In this document: one piece after another, positions 25,103-36,695 of the stretch | Numbering within the stretch: position 1 is the stretch's first letter | How the letters are laid out: each line of letters starts with the position of its first letter | NCBI GenBank assembly: GCA_030589945.1 | Contig: JAUUZN010000016.1 | Span: 1 to 40,675, forward strand | Length of the DNA: 40,675 nucleotides | Reading direction: 5' to 3' | Source of the DNA: Gammaproteobacteria bacterium | GTDB taxonomy: Bacteria > Pseudomonadota > Gammaproteobacteria > Enterobacterales > GCA-2746155 | Translations under genes and position numbers: made by a program | Notes under the pieces: generated by a model | What the model was told of the DNA's origin: nothing | Databases searched by the model: none | Seen by the model: the letters and a program-made list of their open reading frames with translations, nothing else

Positions 25103-25885
25103 TTATTCAAGATATACAAGGCTTGCAGGACCAAATGATGTTGAATCTAGCTTATCAATCCAACGCGTCGCAGAGCGGATGTTATCAAAAGGACCTAATC
25201 GAACTCGGTATAATTTTTTACCGGCACTAAAGACTTCACTGACTCGCACCGTAACGTTAAATTCTCTCGATAGTTTATTTCTAATTTGCTGGGCACTTGA
25301 TCTTAAGGAGAAAGCGCCCACCTGAACAGCAATGGATTCTTTAGAGCCAGTTGATTTCTTAGTTTCTACATATTTTCTATGTTGCTTTTGTGTCAGAGCT
25401 TCTACTTTAACCGCAGCAGTCCCCGATTTTGTAATACCCAACTTTGCTGCAGCAACATAGGATAAATCGATAATTCGACCCTTATGAAAGGGGCCGCGAT
25501 CATTAACCCTGACCACAATCTGACGATTGTTATCGAGATTAGTCACCCGTACATAGGTGGGTAATGGTAACCGTTTATGTGCTGCGGTCATTTTGTACAT
25601 GTCATAAATTTCACCATTGGATGTAGCGTTTCCATGAAATTTATTACCGTACCAGGATGCTCTTCCCCTCTCGGTAAAGTTGTCTGCATTTTTAAGGACG
25701 TAATACCGTTTTCCAAAAACTTCGTAGGACGATGGGTTGCCCATACGACTTGGTGGCTCATCTTTTGGCACGGCATCCTTGACCCGAGACATGTCTACAT
25801 ATCCCGTCGGTCCGCTATCCCTAACTTCGGTCGTCGAACAGGACGCTAAGAATAAGACGCCCAGTGAGAATAATAAAATACGCAT
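25103..25885 (-). CDS. rlpA: Septal-ring lytic transglycosylase RlpA family lipoprotein
   Basis: 260 residues from the ATG at 25885; a TTG one codon earlier also exists. The lipobox LASC gives a mature lipid-modified C16. The double-psi beta-barrel domain (about 72-165) shows GRASWYGNKFHGNATSNGEIYDMYKMTAAHKRLPLPT and VVRVNDRGPFHKGRIIDLS, the latter with the conserved Asp of RlpA glycosidases. A C-terminal SPOR domain (about 183-258, AVQVGAFSLRSSAQQIRNKL...VRLGPF) binds denuded glycan at the septum. In Pseudomonas, RlpA is a lytic transglycosylase acting on glycans lacking stem peptides; E. coli RlpA seems inactive. It starts three bases after the mltB stop. Confidence 0.95.
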   Translation of the reverse strand: MRILLFSLGVLFLASCSTTEVRDSGPTGYVDMSRVKDAVPKDEPPSRMGNPSSYEVFGKRYYVLKNADNFTERGRASWYGNKFHGNATSNGEIYDMYKMTAAHKRLPLPTYVRVTNLDNNRQIVVRVNDRGPFHKGRIIDLSYVAAAKLGITKSGTAAVKVEALTQKQHRKYVETKKSTGSKESIAVQVGAFSLRSSAQQIRNKLSREFNVTVRVSEVFSAGKKLYRVRLGPFDNIRSATRWIDKLDSTSFGPASLVYLE

Positions 25886-25888
25886 CAA

Positions 25889-26908
25889 TTATAAACCCTC
25901 TTTAGCCCGATACTGCGCACCAATCAGTTCTGATAATTGGATCACCGCCATGGTATACAGTTTACGAGGATTATAACGACTGATGACATAAAAGTTATGC
26001 TTGCCTAACCAATATTCTGTCATTTCTTTTTGTTTTAAATCGATCAGTAGGGCCTTATCTGTAGGATTTAAGTCATCATCAATGGTTACTCCAGCCTGAA
26101 TAAAATCAGCCACTGTCTTTTTGGGTTTCAGTCCTTTTTGCATCAATGCTTGATAAGCATTACCTTTAACATAAGCTCTATGCACAATTGATTCTCCAGT
26201 TTTCCAACCGTGAACCTTGATGTAATTGGCGACACTACCAATGGCATCGACTGGATTATCTAATAGATTAATAAATCCATCGCCATCAAAATCGACCGCA
26301 TACATGCGATAACTACTCGGCATAAACTGTCCATAACCCATGGCACCTGCATAAGATCCTTTAATCTTACCCGCCGTCCATTGTTGCTCACGTGCGAGGA
26401 TCAAAAACGCCTTGAGTTCACTACGAAAAAATTTACTTCTACGAGGAAAATAAAAACTCAAGGTATAAAGTGCGTTAAAAACATCAAGCTTGCCCTTAAT
26501 TCGACCGTATTTTGTCTCCACACCAATTAAACCAACAATTAGTTCTGCAGGTACGCCATAAGTTTCTTCCGCTCTGGTGAGTGTCTCTAAATGTTTATTC
26601 CAAAAAACGATCCCTAAATCGATACGCTCTTGCTGGATAAATATTTTTCGATACTGGTGCCAGGCCAAAGACGCTTCAGCTGGACGGTGAATTCTTTTTA
26701 AGATGGTCATATTTGCCTCAGCACCTTCAAACCAAAGATCTAAGGTCGCACGAGTAAAACCATTTTCCTTTATCAGCTCATTAATAAATTGATCGATTTC
26801 AGCCTTTGCCTGTTGATTGTCAGCAGCGCGTGTTTTTTCTTCCTTTGCAAGGGTAAGCGTTGTTGCAAAAAGGCTTATGGTTACTGCGATCAATAGTTGT
26901 TTTATCAA
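25889..26908 (-). CDS. mltB: Lytic murein transglycosylase B
   Basis: 339 residues, family GH103. It cleaves the MurNAc-GlcNAc bond, forming anhydroMurNAc ends. The catalytic Glu is E131 in IVGLIGVETKYGRIKGK, and SYAGAMGYGQFMPSSYRMYAVDFDGDG with NPVDAIGSVANY is characteristic. The N-terminus (MIKQLLIAVTISLFATTLTLAKEEK) is an ordinary signal peptide with no cysteine, so unlike E. coli MltB it appears soluble and periplasmic rather than a lipoprotein. The position between rodA and rlpA matches the Pseudomonas arrangement; E. coli keeps mltB elsewhere. Confidence 0.95.
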   Translation of the reverse strand: MIKQLLIAVTISLFATTLTLAKEEKTRAADNQQAKAEIDQFINELIKENGFTRATLDLWFEGAEANMTILKRIHRPAEASLAWHQYRKIFIQQERIDLGIVFWNKHLETLTRAEETYGVPAELIVGLIGVETKYGRIKGKLDVFNALYTLSFYFPRRSKFFRSELKAFLILAREQQWTAGKIKGSYAGAMGYGQFMPSSYRMYAVDFDGDGFINLLDNPVDAIGSVANYIKVHGWKTGESIVHRAYVKGNAYQALMQKGLKPKKTVADFIQAGVTIDDDLNPTDKALLIDLKQKEMTEYWLGKHNFYVISRYNPRKLYTMAVIQLSELIGAQYRAKEGL

Positions 26909-26939
26909 GAAAATTCTCCTAGAAGTTAAATCATTGTTG

Positions 26940-28064
26940 TTACGTTGAATGCAGTCGTCGATGGGTTCGAAGCCCCATCAAAATACCCATACCAGCCATC
27001 ATTGTTACCATAGCAGTACCACCATAACTTACAAGTGGTAAAGGCAAACCAACAACAGGCAATAGGCCTGTTACCATCCCAATGTTGACGAATAAATAAA
27101 CAAAGAAGGTCAAACTTAAGGCGCCCGCTAAAAGACGACTAAAGGTCTCCTGCGCCTGAGTGGCAATATAGAGCCCTCGACCAATAATGAAAAGATAAAT
27201 GGTCAGTAATAACATGACACCATAAAAACCAAACTCCTCACCCAATACTGAAAAGATAAAATCTGTGTGTCTTTCAGGCAAAAACTCAAGTTGTGATTGA
27301 GTGCCATTAAGCCATCCTTTGCCATAAAGACCTCCAGAGCCGATAGCAATTTTAGACTGGATGATGTGGTAACCCTTGCCCAATGGGTCACGCTCTGGAT
27401 CAAGAAAAATGAGAATTCTGTCCCGCTGGTAATCTCTTAACCAGAATATCCAGGCCATTGGAGAAAAGACCGCAAAGACTGCTCCAAAACCAAAGATTAG
27501 TCGCCAACTGATTCCAGCTAACAATAAAACAAAAAAGCCTGAACTGGCTATTAATAAAGACGTCCCCAAGTCAGGTTGCCGAGCAATTAGCAAAGTGGGC
27601 ACTAGAATTAACAATGCTGCTACAAATAAAAACCGGTTCCTAGGTGGAAGATTACGATCACTCAAATACCAAGCAAGCATCATGGGCAGCGCTATTTTTA
27701 AGATCTCAGAAGGTTGAAATCTAAAAAAATAGAGATCAAGCCAGCGCTGAGCACCTTTGCCGGTGACGCCAAAAAAGTTGACTGCGATGAGTAAAATTAT
27801 ACCAAAAACGTACATTGGCATTGCCCAGGTTTTTAAAACTCTTGGTGGTATTTGTGCCATAAAGAACATCACCACAAACGCTAATGCGAGACGGACTATT
27901 TGACGTTTAATCAATGCCAGATTTTCACCGCCAGCACTGTATAAAATCACTAATCCAAAGCTTGTGAGTACCAAGAGTCCAAGTAGCAAAGGAAGGTCAA
28001 TGTGCAATCGCCACAATAAGGAGTGCCTTGCCTTGTGCGTATTACTTTGAGTTGATTGCAACAT
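26940..28064 (-). CDS. rodA: Rod-shape SEDS glycosyltransferase RodA
   Basis: 374 residues, about ten membrane helices. A peptidoglycan polymerase of the elongasome that uses lipid II and works with PBP2. SEDS features are IDLPLLLGLLVLTSFGLVILYSA, GAQRWLDLYFFRFQPSEILK, ARQPDLGTSLLIA with the essential Asp loop, SGGLYGKGWLNGTQSQLEFLPERHTDFIFSVLGEEFG, and the final LPLPLVSYGGTAM. The start lies inside the 3' end of mrdA (23-base overlap), so the polymerase and transpeptidase are translationally coupled. Also called mrdB. Confidence 0.97.
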   Translation of the reverse strand: MLQSTQSNTHKARHSLLWRLHIDLPLLLGLLVLTSFGLVILYSAGGENLALIKRQIVRLALAFVVMFFMAQIPPRVLKTWAMPMYVFGIILLIAVNFFGVTGKGAQRWLDLYFFRFQPSEILKIALPMMLAWYLSDRNLPPRNRFLFVAALLILVPTLLIARQPDLGTSLLIASSGFFVLLLAGISWRLIFGFGAVFAVFSPMAWIFWLRDYQRDRILIFLDPERDPLGKGYHIIQSKIAIGSGGLYGKGWLNGTQSQLEFLPERHTDFIFSVLGEEFGFYGVMLLLTIYLFIIGRGLYIATQAQETFSRLLAGALSLTFFVYLFVNIGMVTGLLPVVGLPLPLVSYGGTAMVTMMAGMGILMGLRTHRRLHST

Positions 28065-29916
28065 TGTTTTTATTTTCCAGATTTATGTAATATTCCATTA
28101 CCTTTCGGGCGATGGGTGCTGCATTAGTACTGCCCCCGCCTGCATTCTCAATGACTACAGCGACAGCAATTTTGGGTTCGTTAAAAGGCGCAAAAGCGAT
28201 AAACAATGCATTGTCACGATGTTTTTCTGCAATCTTTGTTTCATCATATTCTTCATCCTGAGCGATGGTAGTTAGCTGTACCGTCCCAGACTTTCCTCCT
28301 GATGAAAAAGGAGCCGTTTTAAAGGCTGAGTAAGCAGTGCCCCCCGGAGCATTCACACCACGCATAGCATTTCGGACGAGGTTCATATTTTTTTCAGTGA
28401 ACTTAAAGATTGGCTGCTCAACAGGATTCTCTGAAACTTGCACCATATTATCTCGAGGGCCAATTTCTTTTGCTAAGCTTAACTTATAACGATGACCACC
28501 ATTGGCCATTACCGCAGTGGCCGATGCAAGTTGTAAGGGAGTTGTATTCCAATAGCCCTGCCCAATACCAATGATGATTGTTTCCCCGGGATACCAGGGT
28601 TGATTTCTATCTGCTATCTTCCAACCCCTTGATGGCATTAGCGCAGGCACTTCCTCACCCATATCAATATCGGTCAATTCACCAAAGCCGAAAGTGGACA
28701 TGGCATCTGATATTTTATCGATGCCCAATTTTAGCGCAACTTCATAAAAGAACGTATCGCAAGAATGGATGATTGCTCGAGTGAGATTCACCCAGCCATG
28801 ACCTTCCTTTTTCCAATCTCGATAACGGCGCTCCTTGTCTTCAAGCTGATAATATCCATTATCCCAAATTCGAGTTGATGGACCAATCACTCCATCCTCG
28901 AGAGCGAGCAGTCCTAACATCGGCTTAATAGTAGAACCTGGTGAATACTGACCCCTTAAAGCACGATTAAATAAAGGCCTGTCTTCTGAGTTTAGTAATG
29001 CTGAGTATGCCTTGCTCGAAATTCCTGTCACAAAGGGATTGGGATCGTAAGCAGGAGCACTTACCAATGCTAAAATGGCTCCTGTGTTTGGTACAAGTGC
29101 GATGACGGCTCCTCGCTTACCCTTCATCAGCCGAGACACTTCAAGCTGTAACAAACTATCTAAACTCAGCTTTATATCTTCTCCAGGTACAGGTGGTTGC
29201 TGGTTCAGGACTCGAAGAACTCGGCCTCTGACATCTGTTTCTACTTCCTGATAACCAATGGTGCCATGTAATCTAGTTTCATAAAATTTTTCAAGTCCAA
29301 CTTTTCCAATATGCCTGGTCGCCAAATAGTTATTTTGATCAATTCTCAGCAAGTCGCGTTCGTTGATTCGCCCAACATAGCCGAGACTATGAACCATAAC
29401 TTCACCAAAGGGATAATACCGAGTTGACCGGGCTTCGATGCTCACACCGGGAAAACGATATTGATTAACCGAAAACAAAGCTCGGTCGTTCTCTGTTAAT
29501 CCTGAGATGAGTATGGTTGAAATAAACTCTCGTCTTGCTCGACGAATTTTATGGAACCGCTCAATATGCTCATCGGTAATCACCGGTAGAACGGCTTTTA
29601 ATTGTACTAATATTTCATCAAGATTTTTTATTTTTTCAGGAATGAGTTCTAAGGAAAAAACTAAACGATTTTCAGCAAGAATGGTTCCGTTTCGGTCATA
29701 GATTAATCCACGATTAGGTGCAATGGGAGTCACCTTAATTCTATTTTGGTTAGAAAGTGTCTGTAGGTTGTGATGTTGATTAATCTGTAAATAAAGCATT
29801 CTGCCAACTAACACCATCAACAGAATAAAAACGATAATGGATACGGCTAAAATTCGACTATTAAATAAATTAGTTTCCTGAATATGGTCCTTAATATTTT
29901 GTCTGCGCATCATCAT
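28042..29916 (-). CDS. mrdA: Penicillin-binding protein 2 (elongasome transpeptidase)
   Basis: 624 residues from the first of three adjacent ATGs at 29916; the rlmH stop is four bases upstream. The frame runs further back into rlmH, but the conserved start is here. One membrane helix (about 22-42) is followed by the pedestal (APNRGLIYDRNG) and transpeptidase domains. Motifs are STIK (S328-K331), SCD (385-387) and KSGT (542-545). It crosslinks new peptidoglycan along the side wall with RodA, MreC and MreD, and is the target of mecillinam in E. coli. It overlaps rodA by 23 bases. Confidence 0.97.
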   Translation of the reverse strand: MMMRRQNIKDHIQETNLFNSRILAVSIIVFILLMVLVGRMLYLQINQHHNLQTLSNQNRIKVTPIAPNRGLIYDRNGTILAENRLVFSLELIPEKIKNLDEILVQLKAVLPVITDEHIERFHKIRRARREFISTILISGLTENDRALFSVNQYRFPGVSIEARSTRYYPFGEVMVHSLGYVGRINERDLLRIDQNNYLATRHIGKVGLEKFYETRLHGTIGYQEVETDVRGRVLRVLNQQPPVPGEDIKLSLDSLLQLEVSRLMKGKRGAVIALVPNTGAILALVSAPAYDPNPFVTGISSKAYSALLNSEDRPLFNRALRGQYSPGSTIKPMLGLLALEDGVIGPSTRIWDNGYYQLEDKERRYRDWKKEGHGWVNLTRAIIHSCDTFFYEVALKLGIDKISDAMSTFGFGELTDIDMGEEVPALMPSRGWKIADRNQPWYPGETIIIGIGQGYWNTTPLQLASATAVMANGGHRYKLSLAKEIGPRDNMVQVSENPVEQPIFKFTEKNMNLVRNAMRGVNAPGGTAYSAFKTAPFSSGGKSGTVQLTTIAQDEEYDETKIAEKHRDNALFIAFAPFNEPKIAVAVVIENAGGGSTNAAPIARKVMEYYINLENKNNVAINSK

Positions 29917-29920
29917 GAGT

Positions 29921-30391
29921 TTATTCTCTATGATAGGGGTGACCAGCATTAACTGACCAGGCCCGGTAGAGTGTTTCAGCAATTAACACTCGGACCATTG
30001 GGTGGGGAAGCGTCAATTTTGAAAGTGACCAACTTTGATTGATACGCGAGATGCATTCTTCAGAAAGCCCATCTGGACCACCAACTAGCAGGTTAATATC
30101 TTTTCCCATCTCTTGCCAATTTCTTAATGTGTCTGCGAGATTTTGCGTTGACCAGGCATGACCTTCCACCTCAAGGCCAACGACATGATCATTTGGCTTT
30201 ACGTGGGATAACATGGTCTCACCTTCTTTTTTCATCAGACGAGCGATATCGGCATTCTTACTTCGGTGAGCGAGGGCGACTTCAATGAGTTCTAAATTGA
30301 TTTCGCGAGGTAAACGACGAGCATATTCTTGATATCCTGATTGCACCCAATCTGGCATTTTCTTACCTACAACAATCAATCGAATGCGCAT
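29921..30391 (-). CDS. rlmH: 23S rRNA (pseudouridine-1915-N3)-methyltransferase
   Basis: 156 residues, the usual length. A SPOUT-class enzyme that methylates pseudouridine 1915 in helix 69 of assembled 70S ribosomes. The knot is visible as INLLVGGPDGLSEECISRINQSWSLSKLTLPHPMVRVLIAETLYRAW and the C-terminal NAGHPYHRE holds the conserved HPYHRE. It lies between rsfS (24-base gap) and mrdA (four-base gap), the conserved order. Confidence 0.97.
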   Translation of the reverse strand: MRIRLIVVGKKMPDWVQSGYQEYARRLPREINLELIEVALAHRSKNADIARLMKKEGETMLSHVKPNDHVVGLEVEGHAWSTQNLADTLRNWQEMGKDINLLVGGPDGLSEECISRINQSWSLSKLTLPHPMVRVLIAETLYRAWSVNAGHPYHRE

Positions 30392-30415
30392 TCAGATAAA
30401 TTTTCTCAAAATTAA

Positions 30416-30769
30416 TTAATGTTTATCAGTGTTCTCAGTTTCAGCAAGTTCAGGATCCCAGAGCTTCTCTAGTTGATAAAAATCTCGAGTTTTGGGTTGC
30501 ATCACATGGACAACCACGTCGCCTAGGTCGACCAAGACCCATTCTCCGGCGCTTTCACCTTCAACTCCAATGGGTGGACAATCTGCTTTTTTAGCTCGTT
30601 GGACAACCTCTGATGCAATGGCCTTGACCTGACGGCTTGTGCGGCCTGAACAAATGATCATTACATCGGTAAAATTACAAAGATTGATCACATCTAAAAT
30701 ACTGATGTCCTGTGCCTTCATATCTTCGACCGCTTCAACGACCAAAAGTTTAAGTTGTTCTGTATTCAT
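30416..30769 (-). CDS. rsfS: Ribosomal silencing factor RsfS
   Basis: 117 residues. It binds uL14 on the large subunit and blocks subunit joining under nutrient limitation. The conserved core is [37 protein letters not shown] and [30 protein letters not shown]. The ATG follows GGAG at five bases. In E. coli nadD, cobC/phpB and rsfS are consecutive; here a 135-base non-coding gap with a dyad separates nadD from rsfS, so a promoter for the rsfS-to-lipA run may lie there. Confidence 0.96.
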   Translation of the reverse strand: MNTEQLKLLVVEAVEDMKAQDISILDVINLCNFTDVMIICSGRTSRQVKAIASEVVQRAKKADCPPIGVEGESAGEWVLVDLGDVVVHVMQPKTRDFYQLEKLWDPELAETENTDKH

Positions 30770-30803
30770 GTAACTCCAATTCTACTTTCTTTATAAATTA
30801 TTG

Positions 30804-30828
30804 ATTATAGATGACTGTATGAGTCATC
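30804..30828 (-). promoter_or_regulatory. Candidate rsfS promoter with dyad
   Basis: On the minus strand a perfect TATAAT (30809-30804) lies 35 bases before the rsfS ATG. Immediately upstream is an inverted repeat with 7-base arms, GATGACT/AGTCATC (30810-30816 and 30822-30828), loop of five. The dyad occupies the spacer, and the expected -35 position (TAACGA) matches poorly, suggesting activator or repressor control. No other gene is in the 135-base gap. Confidence 0.45.
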
Positions 30829-30904
30829 GTTAATTTCAGTTCTAATTTCAGTTGATATTCCATCGACGCGATTATCTCATAGATTACTGGCTCAAACGAC
30901 GACA

Positions 30905-31540
30905 TCAACAATATAAATTTTGTTTTTTAATATAGGACGCTACTGCAGCAGGTACCCAATCAGATAACGCTTCTCCAGCCATTTGTTTATCTCTCAATGC
31001 AGATGATGAGACATCAATGTGAGCATTGTTAAGAAAATAAATGGCCCCCGATGGCTCAAGCAGAGATAAGGACTCAACTCGGTGCTCATCAACATAATTG
31101 CTTAATGTATTGCTCATCGACAAATCTTCACCTTGGCGACTGGCCACAACCAAATGCGCACAAGAGAGTAGTTCCTGCCATCCAAACCAACTGTCTAACT
31201 GAACAAATGCATCCATACCCAATATAAAGAGTAATGGCACAGTCGCACCACATTCATCCCTAAGTTCTTGAAGACTCAACAGGGTATAGGACGGTCCCTT
31301 TCGTTTGAGTTCTCGTTCATCAATGGTTAATTTCTCATGCTCGGATATTGCGAGTTGCAACATGGTAAGACGTTGCTCAAGTGAGGCGGTAGGAGTTTCC
31401 CGATGTACCGGTTGAAAACTTGGCATGAGCCTCATTTGAGTTAGATTAAATCGCTTGATTAACTCTAAGGCTAAATGAATATGTCCCTTATGGACGGGAT
31501 CAAAGGTACCACCAAGAATTCCAATGGCACTTGCTGTCAC
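30905..31540 (-). CDS. nadD: Nicotinate-nucleotide adenylyltransferase
   Basis: 211 residues from a GTG at 31540. It converts nicotinate mononucleotide to deamido-NAD. The nucleotidyltransferase motif GGTFDPVHKGH is at residues 10-20 and the second motif (ISSTxxR type) is DVSSSALRDKQ near the C-terminus. The frame is open for 43 more codons within holA, but the GTG has GGAG six bases upstream, overlaps the holA stop as GTGA, and gives the standard family length. The last codons (SYIKKQNLY) are typical. Confidence 0.95.
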   Translation of the reverse strand: MTASAIGILGGTFDPVHKGHIHLALELIKRFNLTQMRLMPSFQPVHRETPTASLEQRLTMLQLAISEHEKLTIDERELKRKGPSYTLLSLQELRDECGATVPLLFILGMDAFVQLDSWFGWQELLSCAHLVVASRQGEDLSMSNTLSNYVDEHRVESLSLLEPSGAIYFLNNAHIDVSSSALRDKQMAGEALSDWVPAAVASYIKKQNLYC

Positions 31541-32556
31541 TTGCTGCTCCACAGACCATGACCTGAAATCTGTAATAACAGGGATTCTATGGCTACCCAA
31601 GGATCGCCTTCCTGTTGCCCTTTGATCATTTTGTCGAGTTCTAAACAGCGTGATAAAAATCGTTGCCAAACCGAGACAGGAAGTCGACTCAAAGAGCGGC
31701 TATACCCCGTCTTTTTTGCACCCCAAACATAATACTTTTTAATAATGCGATCAATCGATTCTCCAGACTGATAATCCCAGGCCATTTTGGTCAGTGTTCG
31801 TAATTCATAGGTTAGCAGTCCATTTATTTTTGCTGGTGACTCACCTTCTAATTTAAGTCCAGATAATATTCGTGTTACCTTTTTTGCATTGCCCGCAAAA
31901 CAAACTTCTAGCAGCTCAAAACTATCAAATCGTGCATTATCTGCCACAAATTCTTGCATCATTTTTGCGCTAATAGAATCAGATGAGGAATAAAGTAAAC
32001 TCAGTCTTTTAATTTCTTGATCGGCGGCAAGTAGGTTACCTTCTATTCGGTCGGCAAGAACATTCAAAGCGTCTCGCTCAATGGTCAAACCATTCTCGCG
32101 AGCACGTCCAGACAGCCAATTAGGAAGCTGTTTAGATTCAATGGGCCAAATTTCAATATGGGCTCCTAAGGATTCTAATTTTTTGAACCAGGCTGCATTT
32201 TTTTTCTTCTTGTCCAGTTTAGGACAGCTGATTAACAGACATTGGTCTTCTGGCGGATTCTCACACCAACTTGCAAAAGCCTTGGTAAATTCTGCTGCAG
32301 GTTGTTTCGAAAAACGATATTCGTACAGCTTTAGCTCAGCAAAGAGTGACATACTTTGAGCTGCGGTCATCAGCACATCAGCATCACCCTTATCACCATG
32401 GAGTAGTTCTCGATCTGCAAATCCTTTCTGTTTTGCTGCACAACGAATTTGGTCTGCGGCCTCTTGAACCAATAAATGTTCATCACTAGAAATGATATAG
32501 ACCGGTAGAAACTTCTGCTGAAGATGTGTGCTAAGTTGATCGGCTTGAAGTTTCAT
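31537..32556 (-). CDS. holA: DNA polymerase III subunit delta
   Basis: 339 residues. The clamp-loader subunit that opens the beta sliding clamp. The N-terminus (MKLQADQLSTHLQQKFLPVYIISSDEHLLVQEAADQIR) matches the delta family, including the short hydrophobic stretch used for clamp contact. The central region GNLLAADQEIKRLSLLY and the C-terminal helical bundle are typical. It lies between lptE and nadD as in most gammaproteobacteria, and its stop overlaps the nadD start by four bases. The ATG has no clear ribosome site. Confidence 0.94.
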   Translation of the reverse strand: MKLQADQLSTHLQQKFLPVYIISSDEHLLVQEAADQIRCAAKQKGFADRELLHGDKGDADVLMTAAQSMSLFAELKLYEYRFSKQPAAEFTKAFASWCENPPEDQCLLISCPKLDKKKKNAAWFKKLESLGAHIEIWPIESKQLPNWLSGRARENGLTIERDALNVLADRIEGNLLAADQEIKRLSLLYSSSDSISAKMMQEFVADNARFDSFELLEVCFAGNAKKVTRILSGLKLEGESPAKINGLLTYELRTLTKMAWDYQSGESIDRIIKKYYVWGAKKTGYSRSLSRLPVSVWQRFLSRCLELDKMIKGQQEGDPWVAIESLLLQISGHGLWSSK

Positions 32557-32615
32557 ATCGTTTATTTAATTGTTTAAAGTGATTGGCTTAAGAGTCTTGG
32601 TTTAAGAACAATGGC

Positions 32616-33185
32616 TTACAACGACTGTGTTGCCAATTGTGATAAAAATTGGCTGACTATGCGTTGGCCTAAATCATCTATCATTTCCGAGGTGAGTATC
32701 TCAAGTTCTCTGTCGTGCGCCAGCGAGTTTGTTGTATCAAACCGGTAGTCCCGTTGCACAATAAAATGCTTTAATTGTTTTTGACCGTCGCTCAACAAAA
32801 AAATGACATCAACGTTAATTACCGAATCATACTCAGCAGGTCGTCCATTGGCATCCACTGATAATGTCTTTCTTGAATAATTGACGAAGCTTACCTGAAT
32901 TCCGTTTTGCTCATCATTGGGCTCAAAATGTTGTACATCAGGTTTTTCTTTCGATAAATAAATTGATTCCGCGGAGATGGAATAACTTCTGAACTTTTCC
33001 ATTAGGCTACGTTCTAGCGGGCCAAAGGGATTTTTGCTGGCAAGCACCACACTCTGTCCGCTGAGAGATTCAAAACCACTCCCTCTGGGTTTAAATCCAC
33101 AGGAAGAAATAACCAGTCCAAGAACTAATATCATGGCTATTGTTCGTCGATTCACCGACCTGTAATAATTATCGTTCATATTCAC
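32616..33185 (-). CDS. lptE: LPS-assembly lipoprotein LptE
   Basis: 189 residues. It is the outer-membrane lipoprotein plug of the LptD translocon that inserts lipopolysaccharide. The signal peptide (about 13-28) ends in a lipobox giving C29 (LVISSCGFKPRG); the CGF-x-RG start of the mature protein is the family hallmark. ATG at 33185 and a second ATG at 33179 are both possible. It sits between leuS (54-base gap) and holA (59-base gap), its conserved position. The rest is poorly conserved, as usual for LptE. Confidence 0.9.
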   Translation of the reverse strand: MNMNDNYYRSVNRRTIAMILVLGLVISSCGFKPRGSGFESLSGQSVVLASKNPFGPLERSLMEKFRSYSISAESIYLSKEKPDVQHFEPNDEQNGIQVSFVNYSRKTLSVDANGRPAEYDSVINVDVIFLLSDGQKQLKHFIVQRDYRFDTTNSLAHDRELEILTSEMIDDLGQRIVSQFLSQLATQSL

Positions 33186-33239
33186 TTACTGATGTGGTCC
33201 TTTGTCGGCAATCCTCGTTAACAGCCCTTATTTTCAACC

Positions 33240-35891
<2,652 letters not shown>

Positions 35892-35920
35892 TTATTATGT
35901 GTAAAAATAGAATCATTTAA

Positions 35921-36679
35921 ATGTCATTTTCCCTACTACATTGGTTAGAATTTTTTATTTTGCCTCCCGGAATAATCTTTGTGATGTTGCTAATTGCCTT
36001 GATAATTTCGCGCTTTAAACCACTGTTTGGATTTCTATTTGGAGTGTCTTCGATTATTCTATTACTGGTTTTGAGTATGCCTCTTACCGCTCGGTATTTA
36101 CTTTCAAGTCTACAGGATTATCCTGTTTTTCAAGCTTCAGTATTAAAATCAGACCCCACTAAAACAGCATTGGTGATCCTTGGTGCAGGACGATATGAGG
36201 CAGCACCTGAATACGGATATCGTGACGAAATAACGCCATTAACACTCGAACGTCTCAGATATGGCGCTAACATCGCAAAACTTGTCGAAACTCCCATTGT
36301 ACTGTCGGGTGGCCGAAGAAACGCCGATGCCACTTCAGAAGCCGTTATCATGAACCAAATCATGGTCAATATTTTTGAATTACATCCTCAATATCTCGAA
36401 ATTAAAGGGATCAATACGGGACAACAGGCCATTAAGGTTAAAGAGTTGCTGGCAGTCAATGATATTAATACAATTATCCTCGTTACCCATGCTTGGCACA
36501 TGAAAAGAGCCGTTAGTGAATTTGAGTCTCAACAATTTGAAGTCATACCGGCGCCTATGGGATTTGCTGCCACCTCGAAACAATCATACCAATTCATGCC
36601 ATCCGCTGCAGCTCTGGCCTCTAGTTCCCGCGCCATGCACGAGCACTACGGCTTACTATACCAACAGTTATTTCGTTAA
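35921..36679 (+). CDS. YdcF/ElyC-family membrane protein (DUF218)
   Basis: 252 residues. Two N-terminal membrane helices (about 9-29 and 35-58) precede a DUF218 domain. Motifs are ALVILGAGRYEAAPEYG, LTLERLRYGANIAKLVETPIVLSGGRRN, the TGQQAIKVKELL segment (usually TxxNA in relatives), and ILVTHAWHMKRAVSEFESQQFEVIPAP. In E. coli, ElyC affects peptidoglycan precursor and ECA lipid-carrier metabolism, and SanA affects envelope permeability; the reaction is unknown. The ATG has no clear ribosome site. It converges on glnE with 16 bases between stops. Confidence 0.88.
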   Translation: MSFSLLHWLEFFILPPGIIFVMLLIALIISRFKPLFGFLFGVSSIILLLVLSMPLTARYLLSSLQDYPVFQASVLKSDPTKTALVILGAGRYEAAPEYGYRDEITPLTLERLRYGANIAKLVETPIVLSGGRRNADATSEAVIMNQIMVNIFELHPQYLEIKGINTGQQAIKVKELLAVNDINTIILVTHAWHMKRAVSEFESQQFEVIPAPMGFAATSKQSYQFMPSAAALASSSRAMHEHYGLLYQQLFR

Positions 36680-36695
36680 TTCTTTCATAGATAGA

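Noticed and set aside
31541-31669. Longer nadD beginning inside holA
   Set aside because: The GTG at 31540 has a proper ribosome site, a GTGA overlap and gives the family length.
32582-32625. Three degenerate 14-base repeats (TTGGCTTAAGAGTC-like) between holA and lptE
   Set aside because: Short, diverged, and partly inside the lptE stop region; likely chance in AT-rich DNA.
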